64,000 nt of DNA from Mycolicibacterium monacense (GCF_010731575.1 NZ_AP022617.1:5978467-6042466); one strand, 5' to 3'; shown: positions 24,000 through 32,778, counted from the stretch's first letter. The notes: a model not told the origin generated them from the letters alone. Numbers and translations: made by a program.

Positions 24000-25061
24000 T
24001 CACCAGGATCTTGCGGCCGCGACCAGCCCCTGCACCAGCGCCGAGGTGGCGGGGGAGAGACCGTCGTCGCCCGGCAGCGGGCTGCGCGGGCTCAGGCCGC
24101 GCACCCGGGAGGTCAGTTCGAGTTGGGCGCCGCCGCCGCGCACCCGGTTGACCGGGTTGTCGGCGTGCAGCCCCCGCAACTCCGGCGGGATGTCGTCGAG
24201 GTCGGTGACGATCCGGTAGCCGGGGATCTCGACGTGCGCGGCGAGGTGCGCGGCCAGGGCCCGGTTGCCGCCGCCGGCCAGCAGTTCGGTGCTGCGCCCG
24301 ATGCGGCCGTAGCCGTGCAGTGAGACGGCCACTTCGACGTGGTCGAGGAACTCCGCGAGTCGCGCCGACTCCGCGGCCAGGTACCGCGCCGACGGCAGAT
24401 GGTGGGGGTACTGCGCGGGATGGCGCACCACGTACACCGACGCGTCGGCGGCTTCGGCGGCGCGTTCGGCGATGACGTCGGTCATCTGCTCCAGCCCGCC
24501 GCCGTGGATCGCCAGGAACCCGAAGCGTGACCGCAGCACACTGTGTTCGGTGACCGCGGGGTCGGTGAGCAGCTCCGAAAGCGATTTGGGACCTTCGGTG
24601 TCCGCATGGTGCGGACGGTGCGGCCAGTGCATCGGATCCCACCGCCGCAGGAACTCCACCCAGCGGTGCGGCAGCCCGTGATGCAGTGCGCCGTCGATGA
24701 TGCGTTCCAGGTAGCCGGGTCGCGGCGGGCCCGGTTCGATGCGGTGGTCGATGTACACCCACGCCGGTGCCGGACCGTCGTCCGTCTGCACGGTGAGCCG
24801 GTCGCGGCGGTACCGCACCGGAACCCCCTCGGCGCTGTCGAGTGTCGCGAGGTCGTGATCGGACACCTGCCACAGCACGCCGTGCACCTGTGCGCCGTCG
24901 ACCGGTTCGACCGTGGCGACACCGCGTTCGTTGATCAGCCAGTCGTGGTCGGCGAGGGTGGCCGGACGCGGGTCGGCGGCGTCGGGGCAGCGCTGCGCCA
25001 TCTGCTGCACGCACAGGTTGGACCCGTACGCGAAGTAGGCGTGTCGACCAGGGCGCAGCAT
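24000..25061 (-). CDS. Fusion of gamma-glutamylcyclotransferase and poly-gamma-glutamate hydrolase domains
   Basis: A 353-aa two-domain protein. Residues 1-115 are a GGCT/AIG2-like fold: YFAYGSNLCVQQM is the signature loop, and LDSAEGVPVRYRRDRL supplies the probable catalytic Glu. Residues 160-340 match the zinc-dependent poly-gamma-glutamate hydrolase (PghP, DUF867) family: FLAIHGGGLEQMTDVIA with the metal-binding HGGG-x-E, EVAVSLHGYGRIG with another His, and GGGNRALAAHLAAH. The first domain releases 5-oxoproline from gamma-glutamyl groups, and the second cuts gamma-glutamyl chains, so the fusion fits stepwise breakdown of gamma-glutamyl polymers or tails. It directly follows mntH with no gap. 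Confidence 0.78.
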   Translation of the reverse strand: MLRPGRHAYFAYGSNLCVQQMAQRCPDAADPRPATLADHDWLINERGVATVEPVDGAQVHGVLWQVSDHDLATLDSAEGVPVRYRRDRLTVQTDDGPAPAWVYIDHRIEPGPPRPGYLERIIDGALHHGLPHRWVEFLRRWDPMHWPHRPHHADTEGPKSLSELLTDPAVTEHSVLRSRFGFLAIHGGGLEQMTDVIAERAAEAADASVYVVRHPAQYPHHLPSARYLAAESARLAEFLDHVEVAVSLHGYGRIGRSTELLAGGGNRALAAHLAAHVEIPGYRIVTDLDDIPPELRGLHADNPVNRVRGGGAQLELTSRVRGLSPRSPLPGDDGLSPATSALVQGLVAAARSW

Positions 25062-26288
25062 TCAGCCTGTCACGGTCAGATAGATGAGCACCACGTTCAA
25101 AAGACTAATCAAACCCGCGACAACCCAGCCCAGTGTGGTGGTGATGCGGTGGTTGACGTCGTCACCCATCACGGCCCGATCGCTGGTCAGCCGGATGAGC
25201 GGGATCAGCGCGAACGGGATCCCGAACGACAGCACCACCTGCGACAGCACCAGGGCACGGGTGGGGTCCACGCCGATCGCGAGGATCGCCAGGGCAGGCA
25301 CCAGCGTGACGAGGCGGCGCACCAGCAGCGGGTAGGTGCGGCGCAGCAGTCCGCCCATGATCATCGCGCCGGCGTAGGCGCCCACCGACGTCGACGCCAG
25401 ACCGGATGCCAGCAGGCCGATCGCGAAGCACAGTGCCACGGCCGGGCCGAGCGTCTGCTGCACCGCGGCATGCGCGCCCTCGAGGGTGTCGGTATCGGAC
25501 ATTCCCTGCAGGTTGGTGGCGGCGACCAGCAGCATCGACATGTTCACCGCCCCGGCGATCAGCATCGCCAGGCCCACATCGATGCGGGTGGCCTTGAGCA
25601 GCAGGCGCCGCCGGGCGCCGGGTTCGGCGTGGCCGTGGCGGTCGCGGGCCAGCCCGGAGTGCAGATAGACCGCGTGCGGCATCACGGTCGCGCCCAGCAT
25701 CGCGGTCGCCAGCAGGACGCTGTCGGTGCCTTCGAAGAGCGGGATGAGGCCGCCGGCGACGTCGGCGACGGGCGGCGGTTCGACGAACACGCTCGTCAGG
25801 AAGCCGATGGCGATGATCAGCAGCAGACCGCTGATCACCCGCTCGAAGTGCCGTTGACCGCGGCGGTTCTGCACCGCCAGCAGGGCCAGCGACACCGCGC
25901 CCGTGATCACGCCGCCGATCAGCAGCGGCAGGTCGAACAACAGGTACAGCGCGATCGCGCCGCCCACCACTTCCGCGAGATCCGTTGCCATGGCGACCAA
26001 TTCGGCCTGTAGCCAGTAGGCGATGCGGGTCGGCGTGCGGGTGCGGCCCGCGACGGATTCGGGCAGCGATCGGCCGGTGACCAGACCCAGCTTCGCCGAC
26101 AGGTACTGCACCAATCCGGCCATCACGTTGGCCAGCACGATGACCCAGACGAGCAGGAAGCCGAACTGGGCGCCGGCGCTGACGTTGGCCGCGACGTTGC
26201 CCGGATCGACGTAGGCGATCGCGGCGACGAACGCCGGGCCCAGGAGCAGCCACGTCGATCTGGTCCGACGGTCGGTGTCCGGCAGCAC
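25062..26288 (-). CDS. mntH: Nramp-family divalent metal transporter (manganese)
   Basis: A 408-aa H+-coupled Mn2+/Fe2+ importer with about eleven membrane helices. IAYVDPGNVAANVSAGAQFG is the conserved helix 1 metal motif (DPGN). Helix 6 carries ATAMLGATVMPHAVYLHSGL with the M-P-H motif. SAKLGLVTGRSLPE is the loop after helix 3. It starts at GTG 26288; the first downstream gene starts one base past its stop. A half-site resembling DtxR-family metal boxes lies 35 bp upstream. Confidence 0.93.
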   Translation of the reverse strand: MLPDTDRRTRSTWLLLGPAFVAAIAYVDPGNVAANVSAGAQFGFLLVWVIVLANVMAGLVQYLSAKLGLVTGRSLPESVAGRTRTPTRIAYWLQAELVAMATDLAEVVGGAIALYLLFDLPLLIGGVITGAVSLALLAVQNRRGQRHFERVISGLLLIIAIGFLTSVFVEPPPVADVAGGLIPLFEGTDSVLLATAMLGATVMPHAVYLHSGLARDRHGHAEPGARRRLLLKATRIDVGLAMLIAGAVNMSMLLVAATNLQGMSDTDTLEGAHAAVQQTLGPAVALCFAIGLLASGLASTSVGAYAGAMIMGGLLRRTYPLLVRRLVTLVPALAILAIGVDPTRALVLSQVVLSFGIPFALIPLIRLTSDRAVMGDDVNHRITTTLGWVVAGLISLLNVVLIYLTVTG

Positions 26289-26322
26289 CCTTTTCCTTCC
26301 TGCGGAGCAGCGAATAGAAAAG

Positions 26323-26337
26323 TTAGGTTAGCCGAAA
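26323..26337. promoter_or_regulatory. Candidate metalloregulator half-site upstream of mntH
   Basis: TTAGGTTAGCC followed by GAAA matches the left half of the IdeR/DtxR-type box (TTAGGTTAGGCTAACC...) but the right half has decayed. It lies 35-49 bp before the mntH start. MntR or IdeR control of mntH is plausible. The site is only partial, so it is weak evidence. Confidence 0.35.
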
Positions 26338-26366
26338 ACTCCCGTCAGGCGTAGGTGGGTACCGGC

Positions 26367-26603
26367 TCAGATGCCGAAGCCGATGATCAGGCCGCCGTAG
26401 CCCCAGCCGCCGTACGGCCAACCGTTGTTGGTCTCCGGTGGTGTGGTGACGATCTGTGTGCTGCCACCGGTCTCGCACTGCGTCGTGCGCGGACCGGTGT
26501 TCACGCACTCGGGCGCAGCCGTCGCAACGGGTGCCGTCAGGACGGTTGCGCCCACGATCGCAAAGGTGGAAAGTGTTGTGGCCGTAGGTAACCCGATGTA
26601 CAT
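26367..26603 (-). CDS. Small secreted protein, tandem family member 1
   Basis: A 78-aa protein. A signal peptide (LSTFAIVGATVLTAPVATAA, cleavage after A-x-A) is followed by a short mature chain with two Cys (PECVNTG; TTQCETGGST), then TQIVTTPPETN, and a Gly/Trp/Tyr-rich tail, NGWPYGGWGYGGLIIGFG. It shares the 'C...TTQC...TQIVT.P..TN' layout with the next gene upstream. Two Cys could form a disulfide outside the cell. Function unknown. Confidence 0.7.
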   Translation of the reverse strand: MYIGLPTATTLSTFAIVGATVLTAPVATAAPECVNTGPRTTQCETGGSTQIVTTPPETNNGWPYGGWGYGGLIIGFGI

Positions 26604-26642
26604 CGGTGACCTCCAGGTACGGCCGGGTTGTCGTGGTGGCGA

Positions 26643-26888
26643 CTACCAACCGAAGACCAGTGCCGGTCCGTAGTAGTAGTCGTTCCACGGGTACAGGTAG
26701 TTGGTCTGCCCCGGCGAGGTGACGATCTGTGTGTTGCCCGGACTGCTGCACTGCGTGGTGGACCCACCGTAAGCGCCCTGACCGGTGGTCACGCAGTTCG
26801 GCTGGGCTGCCGCGGCAGGCGCCATCAGTACCGCCGCGCCGATACCCGCGGCTACGGCGAGCGGCGCGAAGCCGATGAACTTGTTCAC
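26643..26888 (-). CDS. Small secreted protein, tandem family member 2
   Basis: An 81-aa protein with a signal peptide (LAVAAGIGAAVLMAPAAAAQ), two Cys in the mature part (NCVTTGQG; TTQCSSPGN), the shared TQIVTSPGQTN, and an aromatic tail, YLYPWNDYYYGPALVFGW. The tail 'YPWxDxYYGPAxV' recurs in the third member. The mature peptide is about 50 residues. Function unknown; a tandem duplication is evident. Confidence 0.72.
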   Translation of the reverse strand: MNKFIGFAPLAVAAGIGAAVLMAPAAAAQPNCVTTGQGAYGGSTTQCSSPGNTQIVTSPGQTNYLYPWNDYYYGPALVFGW

Positions 26889-26894
26889 GATTCT

Positions 26895-27170
26895 CTAGCC
26901 CCAGTCGACGACGGTGGCAGGCCCGTAGTAGGAGTCGCCCCACGGGTACAGGAAGGTGCTCTGGTTGTGGATGTCCTTGGGCTGCGTGGCGAACTGCGTC
27001 TCCCACGGCGGGCAGGTGCTTCCCTGGCCCAGCGCGTTGGGCGCCACGTTGAGGCATTTGCCGTCGTCGTCGCCGCTGGGTTGGGCGACGGCGACCGGCG
27101 CCGCGAGGATCGCGCCGGCGATGCCGGCGGCGACGGCGAATGGGGTGAGGTAGCGCAGAGAGGTCCGCAT
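26895..27170 (-). CDS. Small secreted protein, tandem family member 3
   Basis: About 91 aa from the ATG at 27170, which has GAAGGA 8-13 nt upstream; an upstream TTG would add five residues. Signal peptide FAVAAGIAGAILAAPVAVAQ. The mature part has two Cys (KCLNVAPN; STCPPWETQ), then QFATQPKDIHNQ and FLYPWGDSYYGPATVVDWG. It is more diverged than the other two but keeps the two Cys and the aromatic tail. Only 6 bp separate it from member 2, so they are probably co-transcribed. Confidence 0.72.
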   Translation of the reverse strand: MRTSLRYLTPFAVAAGIAGAILAAPVAVAQPSGDDDGKCLNVAPNALGQGSTCPPWETQFATQPKDIHNQSTFLYPWGDSYYGPATVVDWG

Positions 27171-27200
27171 AGCCACGTCCTTCAATCGAGTGTTCGCTAG

Positions 27201-28274
27201 TCAGGAAGCGTACAGCCCTTTCCCAGTTAAGAGAGGCAAGTCGAGAGTTGTCCGTATGCCCGGTTCCGCAGCGACCACGGCGGGAATGGCGTTGACGATG
27301 CGTGCGGCCGTCGCGACGAGACCGGCCCGGTTGTGATCGCCGTGCGGACTGCTCTGACACAGATCCAGGGTGTAGGTCGGTTCACCGGTGATCTCGATGC
27401 GGTAGGAGCCGCCGGGTTGTGCGGGCTGGGGCCAGTCCGGGCACAGGTCCTCACGCAACCGGGTGACGTGTTCGAGCACCACCGCGACCTTCCCGTCGCG
27501 TATCCCGCGCACCTCGAAACGCAGTGCGGCGGCAGTGCCTTTCGCGATCGGACCGGACGCGATGTCGAAGTCCTCCGGCGCGGGCTCGCGCACGTAGGTC
27601 TCGGTCACCTCGTCGAGTTCGATGCCCAGCCCGGCGGCGAGCTGGCGGACCACCGAACCCCAGGCCAGGCTCAGCACGCCGGGCTGCAGCAGCATCGGCA
27701 GATCGTCGAGCGGTTTGCCGAACCCCATGACGTCGAACATCACCGTCGGGCTGTCGTAGGTGGCGTAGTCGATGATCTCCATGCACCGGATCTGCTCGAT
27801 GCGCTGACAGGTGCCGGCCAGCGCGAGGGGAAGCAGATCGTTGGCGAAGCCGGGGTCGATGCCGCCGACGAAGACACTGGAGCCGCCGGTGCGCGTGGCC
27901 TCCTCGATCGGCGCGATCAGTTCCTCGGGCAGCACCTGCCACGGGTACTGCAGAAAGACCGGGCCGCTGCCGACCATGTTCACCCCGGCCGACAGGATGC
28001 GCCGGTAGTCCTCGAGCGCCTCGGGCAACCGGTTGTCGGCCATGGCGGTGTAGACGACGCACTCCGGTTTCGCGGCCAGCACCTCGTCGAGGTCGTTGGT
28101 GGCCGTGACGCCCGTCGGCTCGTCGAGTCCGGCGAGTTCCGCGGCGTCCTTCCCGGCCTTGGCCGCCGACGAGACCCAGACGCCGGTCAGCTCGAACTGC
28201 GGGTCGATGATCAGCTGGGTGAGCGCGTGACTGCCGACGTTGCCGGTGCCGATCTGCGCGACGCGTATCGCCAT
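27201..28274 (-). CDS. NAD(P)-dependent dihydrodipicolinate reductase-like protein
   Basis: A 357-aa Rossmann-fold oxidoreductase. AIRVAQIGTGNVGSHALTQL is the N-terminal nucleotide site, and VSSAAKAGKDAAELAGL follows. The DapB-like N-terminal domain is joined to a different C-terminal domain, as in mycobacterial 'dihydrodipicolinate reductase' paralogs that are not involved in lysine synthesis. The conserved GIDPGFANDLLPLALAG and LVATAARIVNAIPAVVAAEP support this. It lies 8 bp behind the SDR gene, and a KstR-type operator precedes that pair, so a role in lipid or sterol catabolism is inferred. Confidence 0.82.
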   Translation of the reverse strand: MAIRVAQIGTGNVGSHALTQLIIDPQFELTGVWVSSAAKAGKDAAELAGLDEPTGVTATNDLDEVLAAKPECVVYTAMADNRLPEALEDYRRILSAGVNMVGSGPVFLQYPWQVLPEELIAPIEEATRTGGSSVFVGGIDPGFANDLLPLALAGTCQRIEQIRCMEIIDYATYDSPTVMFDVMGFGKPLDDLPMLLQPGVLSLAWGSVVRQLAAGLGIELDEVTETYVREPAPEDFDIASGPIAKGTAAALRFEVRGIRDGKVAVVLEHVTRLREDLCPDWPQPAQPGGSYRIEITGEPTYTLDLCQSSPHGDHNRAGLVATAARIVNAIPAVVAAEPGIRTTLDLPLLTGKGLYAS

Positions 28275-28282
28275 CGAATCTC

Positions 28283-29074
28283 CTAGAGGTCCGGGAAGGG
28301 CATGTCGAGGTTGGGGAACGTCAGCCCGCCGTCGACCTCGAGGGTCTTACCGGTCAGGTAGCTCGCCGCCGGCGAGGCCAGGTAGACCGCAGCGGCGGCG
28401 ATGTCCTCGGGATCGCCGAGCCGGCGCATCGGCGTCGCCTTCTCCATGGGTTCGCGAAGGTCGTCGTTGCTGGCGACGATGTCGAGCGCGGAGGTGAGGA
28501 TGGAACCGGGCGCGATCGCGTTGACCCGGATCCGCGGGCAGAGGTCGAGCGCGGCGAGCCGGGTGTAGTGCGCGAGCGCGGCTTTCGCGGTGCCGTAGGC
28601 GGCGAAGCCGCGGCCGGCGAGGCGGCCCATCGTCGAGGTGATGTTGATGACGCTGCCGCCGCCGGAGTGCTCGAGCATCAACGGAACCGCGGCCGTGGTC
28701 AGCGCGTGGGCGGTGGCGACGTTGAAGGTGAACGCGTCCTTGAGATCCTTCGCGGAGGTGTCGGTCAGGGCGGCCGGCATGGTGCCGCCGACGTTGTTGA
28801 CGACGATGTCTAGTTTTCCGAAGGCCTCCACCGCGGCCGGTGCGAGCCCGGCCGTCGACTCGGGGTGGGCGAGGTCGGCGACGACGACGTGGGCGCGCCG
28901 TCCGGTCGCCCGGATCCGCTCGGCGACCTCGTCGAGTTGCGATTCGGTGCGGGCCGCGATCACCACGTCCGCACCGGCTTCCGCGAACGCCACCGCGATG
29001 GCGGCGCCCAGTCCTCGGCCCGCGCCGGTGACGGTGGCGACCTGTCCGTCGAGCCGGAATCTGTCCAGGATCAC
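28283..29074 (-). CDS. SDR-family NAD(P)-dependent oxidoreductase
   Basis: About 263 aa. [20 protein letters not shown] is the TGxxxGxG cofactor motif, [15 protein letters not shown] the NNx[17 protein letters not shown] the catalytic Ser region, [12 protein letters not shown] the YxxxK, and [13 protein letters not shown] [10 protein letters not shown] the PG motif. The long open frame reaches 29446, but the N-terminal [16 protein letters not shown] is typical and the GTG at 29074 is the fitting start. It heads an operon with the gene at 27201. The KstR-type site 66 bp upstream suggests induction by sterol or fatty-acyl ligands. Confidence 0.87.
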   Translation of the reverse strand: MILDRFRLDGQVATVTGAGRGLGAAIAVAFAEAGADVVIAARTESQLDEVAERIRATGRRAHVVVADLAHPESTAGLAPAAVEAFGKLDIVVNNVGGTMPAALTDTSAKDLKDAFTFNVATAHALTTAAVPLMLEHSGGGSVINITSTMGRLAGRGFAAYGTAKAALAHYTRLAALDLCPRIRVNAIAPGSILTSALDIVASNDDLREPMEKATPMRRLGDPEDIAAAAVYLASPAASYLTGKTLEVDGGLTFPNLDMPFPDL

Positions 29075-29139
29075 GTGTGCCTCACTCCCTTCGACCGGCG
29101 TCACCGTAGCAAGGCGCGCTTCGCGGGGAGAGAGGTTTC

Positions 29140-29153
29140 TGAAACACGTTCTA
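29140..29153. promoter_or_regulatory. KstR-type operator
   Basis: TGAAACACGTTCTA fits the KstR consensus TnnAACnnGTTnnA at every fixed position. It lies 66 bp before the GTG of the SDR gene. KstR is the TetR-type repressor of cholesterol and lipid catabolism in mycobacteria. A second exact match is at 52425-52442. Confidence 0.7.
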
Positions 29154-29303
29154 ATTGATGCGGCGGGTGCCCTGGCATGGGGAGGTGTGTGGTGCTTGCC
29201 GGATCTGATGGCGCATGCGCTATCAGATAGCGCGGGTGATATCGCTTCTCGAAGAGAATGCAGGCTTGTCGGCGCGAAGTGCCGCCACAGGTCACGCAAA
29301 CGG

Positions 29304-30254
29304 TCAGGACTTCTTGGCGGCGGCCTTCTTCGCAGCGGACTTCTTGGCCGGTGCCTTCTTCGCGGCGGTCTTCTTGGCCGCCGACCTCTTGGCCGGGGCC
29401 TTCTTCGCCGGCTTGTCGTCGGCGGAGTCGCCGTCATCGGAGTCACTGCCGGAGCTCGAACCCGAGCGCCGCGCCTTCACGCTGGCCTCCAGCTTCGCCA
29501 GCAGGTCGGACACGTCCTCGGTCTCGTCGAGTTCGGTCGGCTGTTCCTCGACGGCGAACGCCTCACCGCCTTCGAGCTTGGCCTCCACCAACTCCCGCAG
29601 CTGATCCTGGTAGTCGTCGTGGTACCGGTCCGGGTTGAAGTCGTCGGTCATCGACTCGACCACCTGACCGGCCATCTTCAACTCGGCGGGTTTGATCTCG
29701 ACTTCCTTGTCCAGCACGGGGAAATCGGGATCGCGGATCTCGTCGGGCCACAGCAGCGTGTGGATCATCATCACGTCACGCTTGGAGAAGTCCTTGACGC
29801 GCAGGGCGGCCAACCGCGTCTTGTTGCGCAACGCGAAGTGCACGATCGCCACGCGATCGGTCTCCGACAGCGTCTTGGCAAGCAGCACATAGGATTTCGA
29901 CGACTTCCCGTCGGGCTCGAGGAAGTAGCTGCGGTCGTACATCAGCGGGTCGAGGTCGCTGGCCGGGACGAACTCCAGCACCTCGATCTCCCGGCTGCGT
30001 TCCTCCGGCAGCGTGGCGATGTCCTCGTCGGTGATGACGACCATCTGACCGTCGTCGGATTCGAAGGCCTTGGCGATGTCGCGGTACTCGACCACTTCAC
30101 CGCAGACCTCGCAGGTCCGCTTGTAGCGGATCCGGCCGTTGTCCTTCGCGTGCACCTGGTGGAACTTGATGTCATGGTCCTCGGTCGCGCTGTAGACCTT
30201 GACCGGTACGTTCACCAGGCCGAAGGCGATCGAACCCTTCCAGATGGATCGCAT
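29304..30254 (-). CDS. ku: Non-homologous end-joining protein Ku
   Basis: About 316 aa, the bacterial Ku homodimer that binds DNA ends and recruits Lig[21 protein letters not shown] is the conserved start (ATG 30254); a six-residue upstream extension is unlikely. [39 protein letters not shown] and [14 protein letters not shown] are core Ku blocks. The last 50 residues are a Lys/Ala-rich tail, [17 protein letters not shown] and onwards, which in mycobacterial Ku binds DNA. The gene for its partner, ligD, is 9 kb downstream on the other strand. Confidence 0.95.
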   Translation of the reverse strand: MRSIWKGSIAFGLVNVPVKVYSATEDHDIKFHQVHAKDNGRIRYKRTCEVCGEVVEYRDIAKAFESDDGQMVVITDEDIATLPEERSREIEVLEFVPASDLDPLMYDRSYFLEPDGKSSKSYVLLAKTLSETDRVAIVHFALRNKTRLAALRVKDFSKRDVMMIHTLLWPDEIRDPDFPVLDKEVEIKPAELKMAGQVVESMTDDFNPDRYHDDYQDQLRELVEAKLEGGEAFAVEEQPTELDETEDVSDLLAKLEASVKARRSGSSSGSDSDDGDSADDKPAKKAPAKRSAAKKTAAKKAPAKKSAAKKAAAKKS

Positions 30255-30276
30255 ACGCCCAGTATGGCCCACATCA

Positions 30277-31230
30277 TCAGCGGCGACGGTCGATCAGCGT
30301 CGCGGGTTCGCGCGCCGCGGCGTCGCGGGTGGCCCGATCCGGAAGGTCCGCACCGGCGCGGGTGACCGTCAACGCCGAGGACAGTGCGGCGGTCTGCAGC
30401 ACGTCGTGCAGTGCGTCGAGGCGGATTGCGCGCAGTTCCCGGCGCTTTTCGGCGCCCAGCAGACCGTGGGCCCACAGCGCGTCGATGAGCCCCGACATGA
30501 AGGCGTCACCGGCCCCGACGGTGTCGACCACCTCGACCGGCAGCGCGGCCACGCGCGCCGAACCCGCCGCGCACACCGCGAAGGCGCCCTGGCCGCCCTC
30601 GGTCACCGCGACGATCGACGGCCCGAGTTGCAGCCATGCCCGGGCGATCTGTTTCGGCGTCCGGTTCGGGTCGAGCCACCGCAGATCCTCGTCGCTGGCC
30701 TTGATGACGTCGGCGCGTTCGACCAGTCGGTCGATCCGGGCGCGGGCCGCGTCGGCGTCGTCGATGAGCGCCGGGCGGATGTTGGGGTCGAACGTGATGG
30801 TCGCCGACAGGTGGTAGGCGTCGAGCAGGGCTGCCGTCGCGCGGCACCCGGGTTCGAGCACCGTGGCGATCGACCCGGTGTGGGCGACCAGCGGAGGCGC
30901 CGCCTCGGGGGTTCCGGTGAGGTTCCAGTCGATGTCGAATTCGTAACGGGCCGAACCCTTGTCGTCGAGCATGGCCCGCGCCGTCGGGGTGCGGGCGGCG
31001 TTTCTGCTGCCGGCTACGAGGTGTACCCCGGCGGCTTCGAGGTGCTCGACGATCCGTCGTCCGCGCGCGTCGTCGGCGATGTGGGTGAGGAAGTCGACTC
31101 GGCGCCCGAGCCGGGACAATCCGACGGCGACGTTGAGTGGACTGCCGCCGACGTGTTCACCCTGGACCTCACCGTCACGCTCGACGATGTCGATCAGTGC
31201 CTCTCCGATGACCAGCGCGTGCGGGCTCAT
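30277..31230 (-). CDS. PfkB-family sugar kinase (fructokinase-like)
   Basis: A 317-aa ribokinase-fold enzyme. ALVIGEALIDIVERDGEV starts it, EHVGGSPLNVAVGLSRLGR is the first PfkB signature, TITFDPNIRPALIDD is typical of fructokinases, and VVDTVGAGDAFMSGLIDALW is the second signature with the catalytic Asp (GAGD). ATG 31230 overlaps the dehydrogenase stop by 4 bp. The dehydrogenase upstream would yield fructose (or xylulose) from a polyol, which this kinase would phosphorylate for entry into central metabolism. Confidence 0.88.
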   Translation of the reverse strand: MSPHALVIGEALIDIVERDGEVQGEHVGGSPLNVAVGLSRLGRRVDFLTHIADDARGRRIVEHLEAAGVHLVAGSRNAARTPTARAMLDDKGSARYEFDIDWNLTGTPEAAPPLVAHTGSIATVLEPGCRATAALLDAYHLSATITFDPNIRPALIDDADAARARIDRLVERADVIKASDEDLRWLDPNRTPKQIARAWLQLGPSIVAVTEGGQGAFAVCAAGSARVAALPVEVVDTVGAGDAFMSGLIDALWAHGLLGAEKRRELRAIRLDALHDVLQTAALSSALTVTRAGADLPDRATRDAAAREPATLIDRRR

Positions 31231-32645
31231 GGCTTTCCCACCAGCGCTTCGAGCGTGGCGCGGGCGCCGACCCGGTGCAGCGACTCCAGCGTCGCCACGT
31301 ATTCGTCGACGAATCGTTTCTCGTCGACGAGATCGCCGAAGACCGAGCGGTTCTCGATGAACGACGTCGGGTTGTCGCGTTGGGCGCGCGCCAGCGGTAC
31401 CAACTCGTCGGCGAGCTGGTCCTGTACGTCGATCGGCTGGCCCTGCTCGTCGACCCCCTCGGCGTACCGCGCCCAACTCGCGACGACGGCGGCCGACAAT
31501 TGGATCGGCGCGCCGGTCCGCAGATTCTCCCGCACCACCGGAAGCAGCCACTTCGGGATCCGGTCGGACGAGCCGTAACACAGCCGTGCGATGGTGTCGC
31601 GCACACCGGGATTGGCGAAACGTTCGATGAGAGTGCGCTTGTAGTCGGGCAGGTCGATACCGGGCACCGGCCGCAGCGTCGGCGTCGCCTCGGAATCCAT
31701 GTACCGGCGCAGCAGTTCGGCGAACAGCGGATCGGCCGCGGCGTCGTGCACGAGCCGGTAGCCGGCCAGGTAGCCGAAATAGCACAGTGCCTGGTGACTG
31801 GCGTTGAGCAGCCGCAACTTCATCAGTTCGTACGGGGTGACGTCGTCGACCAGCAGCACGCCGACGTCCTCGAACGGTGGCCGACCGTCGGTGAAGGTGT
31901 CCTCGAGCACCCATGAGGTGAAGGGTTCGGCGACCACCGGCCACGCGTCGTCGACACCGAATTCGTCTCGTACGGTGGCGATCACCTCCGGCGTGGTCAC
32001 CGGGGTGATGCGGTCGACCATCGAGTTGGGGAAGCGCGTGTTCGCGCCGATCCACTCGGACAGGCCGGGATGGGTCCGGTCGGCGTAGCACATGAACGCC
32101 GCGCGGGCCACGTCGCCGTTGCCCTCGATGTTGTCGCACGACACGATCGTCGGCGGGCGGACCCCGCGGTCCCGCCGCAGCGCGAGCGCATCGGTGATCA
32201 GGCCGAAGACGTTGACGGAATCGGCGTCCACCTTGTCCACCTCGTACCCGCCCTCGGTGATGGTCAGCGAGACGATGCGGGTGCTCGGCGCGGCCAGCAG
32301 CTCGACGACGCCCTCGGGATCGTCTGGCGCGTAGCGATAGTCGACGATGGATCCGATCACCCGGGCGTCGCGGGTCCCGTCCGGCTTCTCCAGCAGCAGC
32401 GTGTAGAGCCCGTCCTGGGCGCCCAGTGCATCGGCCATCTTGCGGTCACCGGGTAGCACGCCGACCCCGCAGATGCCCCACTCTGCGGCGAGGCCTTTCT
32501 CGAGGAGTGCGTCGACGTACATGGCCTGGTGTGCGCGGTGGAAACCGCCGACACCGAAGTGCACGATGCCGACGGAGACGTCGCCGCGGGCGTAGGTCGG
32601 CTTGGCGATGGGGATGTCGGGCAGGGTCGACCCGTCGAGTTTCAT
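31227..32645 (-). CDS. Mannitol dehydrogenase family polyol oxidoreductase
   Basis: A 472-aa NAD-dependent long-chain polyol dehydrogenase. VGIVHFGVGGFHRAHQAMYV is the N-terminal Rossmann motif, SLTITEGGYEVDK and VSCDNIEGNGDVARAAFM follow, FPNSMVDRITPVTTPE carries the family's catalytic region, and TPYELMKLRLLNASHQALCY has the K-x-x-x-x-N-x-x-H motif. Length fits mannitol 2-dehydrogenase, though sorbitol or arabitol are equally possible substrates. It is divergent from the SorC regulator across a 133-bp region with two operators. Confidence 0.9.
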   Translation of the reverse strand: MKLDGSTLPDIPIAKPTYARGDVSVGIVHFGVGGFHRAHQAMYVDALLEKGLAAEWGICGVGVLPGDRKMADALGAQDGLYTLLLEKPDGTRDARVIGSIVDYRYAPDDPEGVVELLAAPSTRIVSLTITEGGYEVDKVDADSVNVFGLITDALALRRDRGVRPPTIVSCDNIEGNGDVARAAFMCYADRTHPGLSEWIGANTRFPNSMVDRITPVTTPEVIATVRDEFGVDDAWPVVAEPFTSWVLEDTFTDGRPPFEDVGVLLVDDVTPYELMKLRLLNASHQALCYFGYLAGYRLVHDAAADPLFAELLRRYMDSEATPTLRPVPGIDLPDYKRTLIERFANPGVRDTIARLCYGSSDRIPKWLLPVVRENLRTGAPIQLSAAVVASWARYAEGVDEQGQPIDVQDQLADELVPLARAQRDNPTSFIENRSVFGDLVDEKRFVDEYVATLESLHRVGARATLEALVGKP

Positions 32646-32718
32646 GACACCGTCACCATCGTTTCGAAGTTACCGGGCAGAAAAGTGTTGTCTGCGTCAC
32701 ATTCACCATGTTAGCGTG

Positions 32719-32754
32719 GTGAGCATCTACTCGCACCAGTGAGCATCTGCTCAC
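32719..32754. promoter_or_regulatory. Twin palindromic operators between the polyol genes and their regulator
   Basis: A perfect palindrome GTGAGCATCTGCTCAC (32739-32754) and a diverged copy, GTGAGCATCTACTCGC (32719-32734), lie 20 bp apart centre to centre, two helical turns. They sit just upstream of the SorC-type regulator and between it and the divergent dehydrogenase. They are the obvious binding sites for that regulator, controlling both directions. Confidence 0.7.
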
Positions 32755-32778
32755 GGTAATCCGAGAGGTAGGTAGCGC

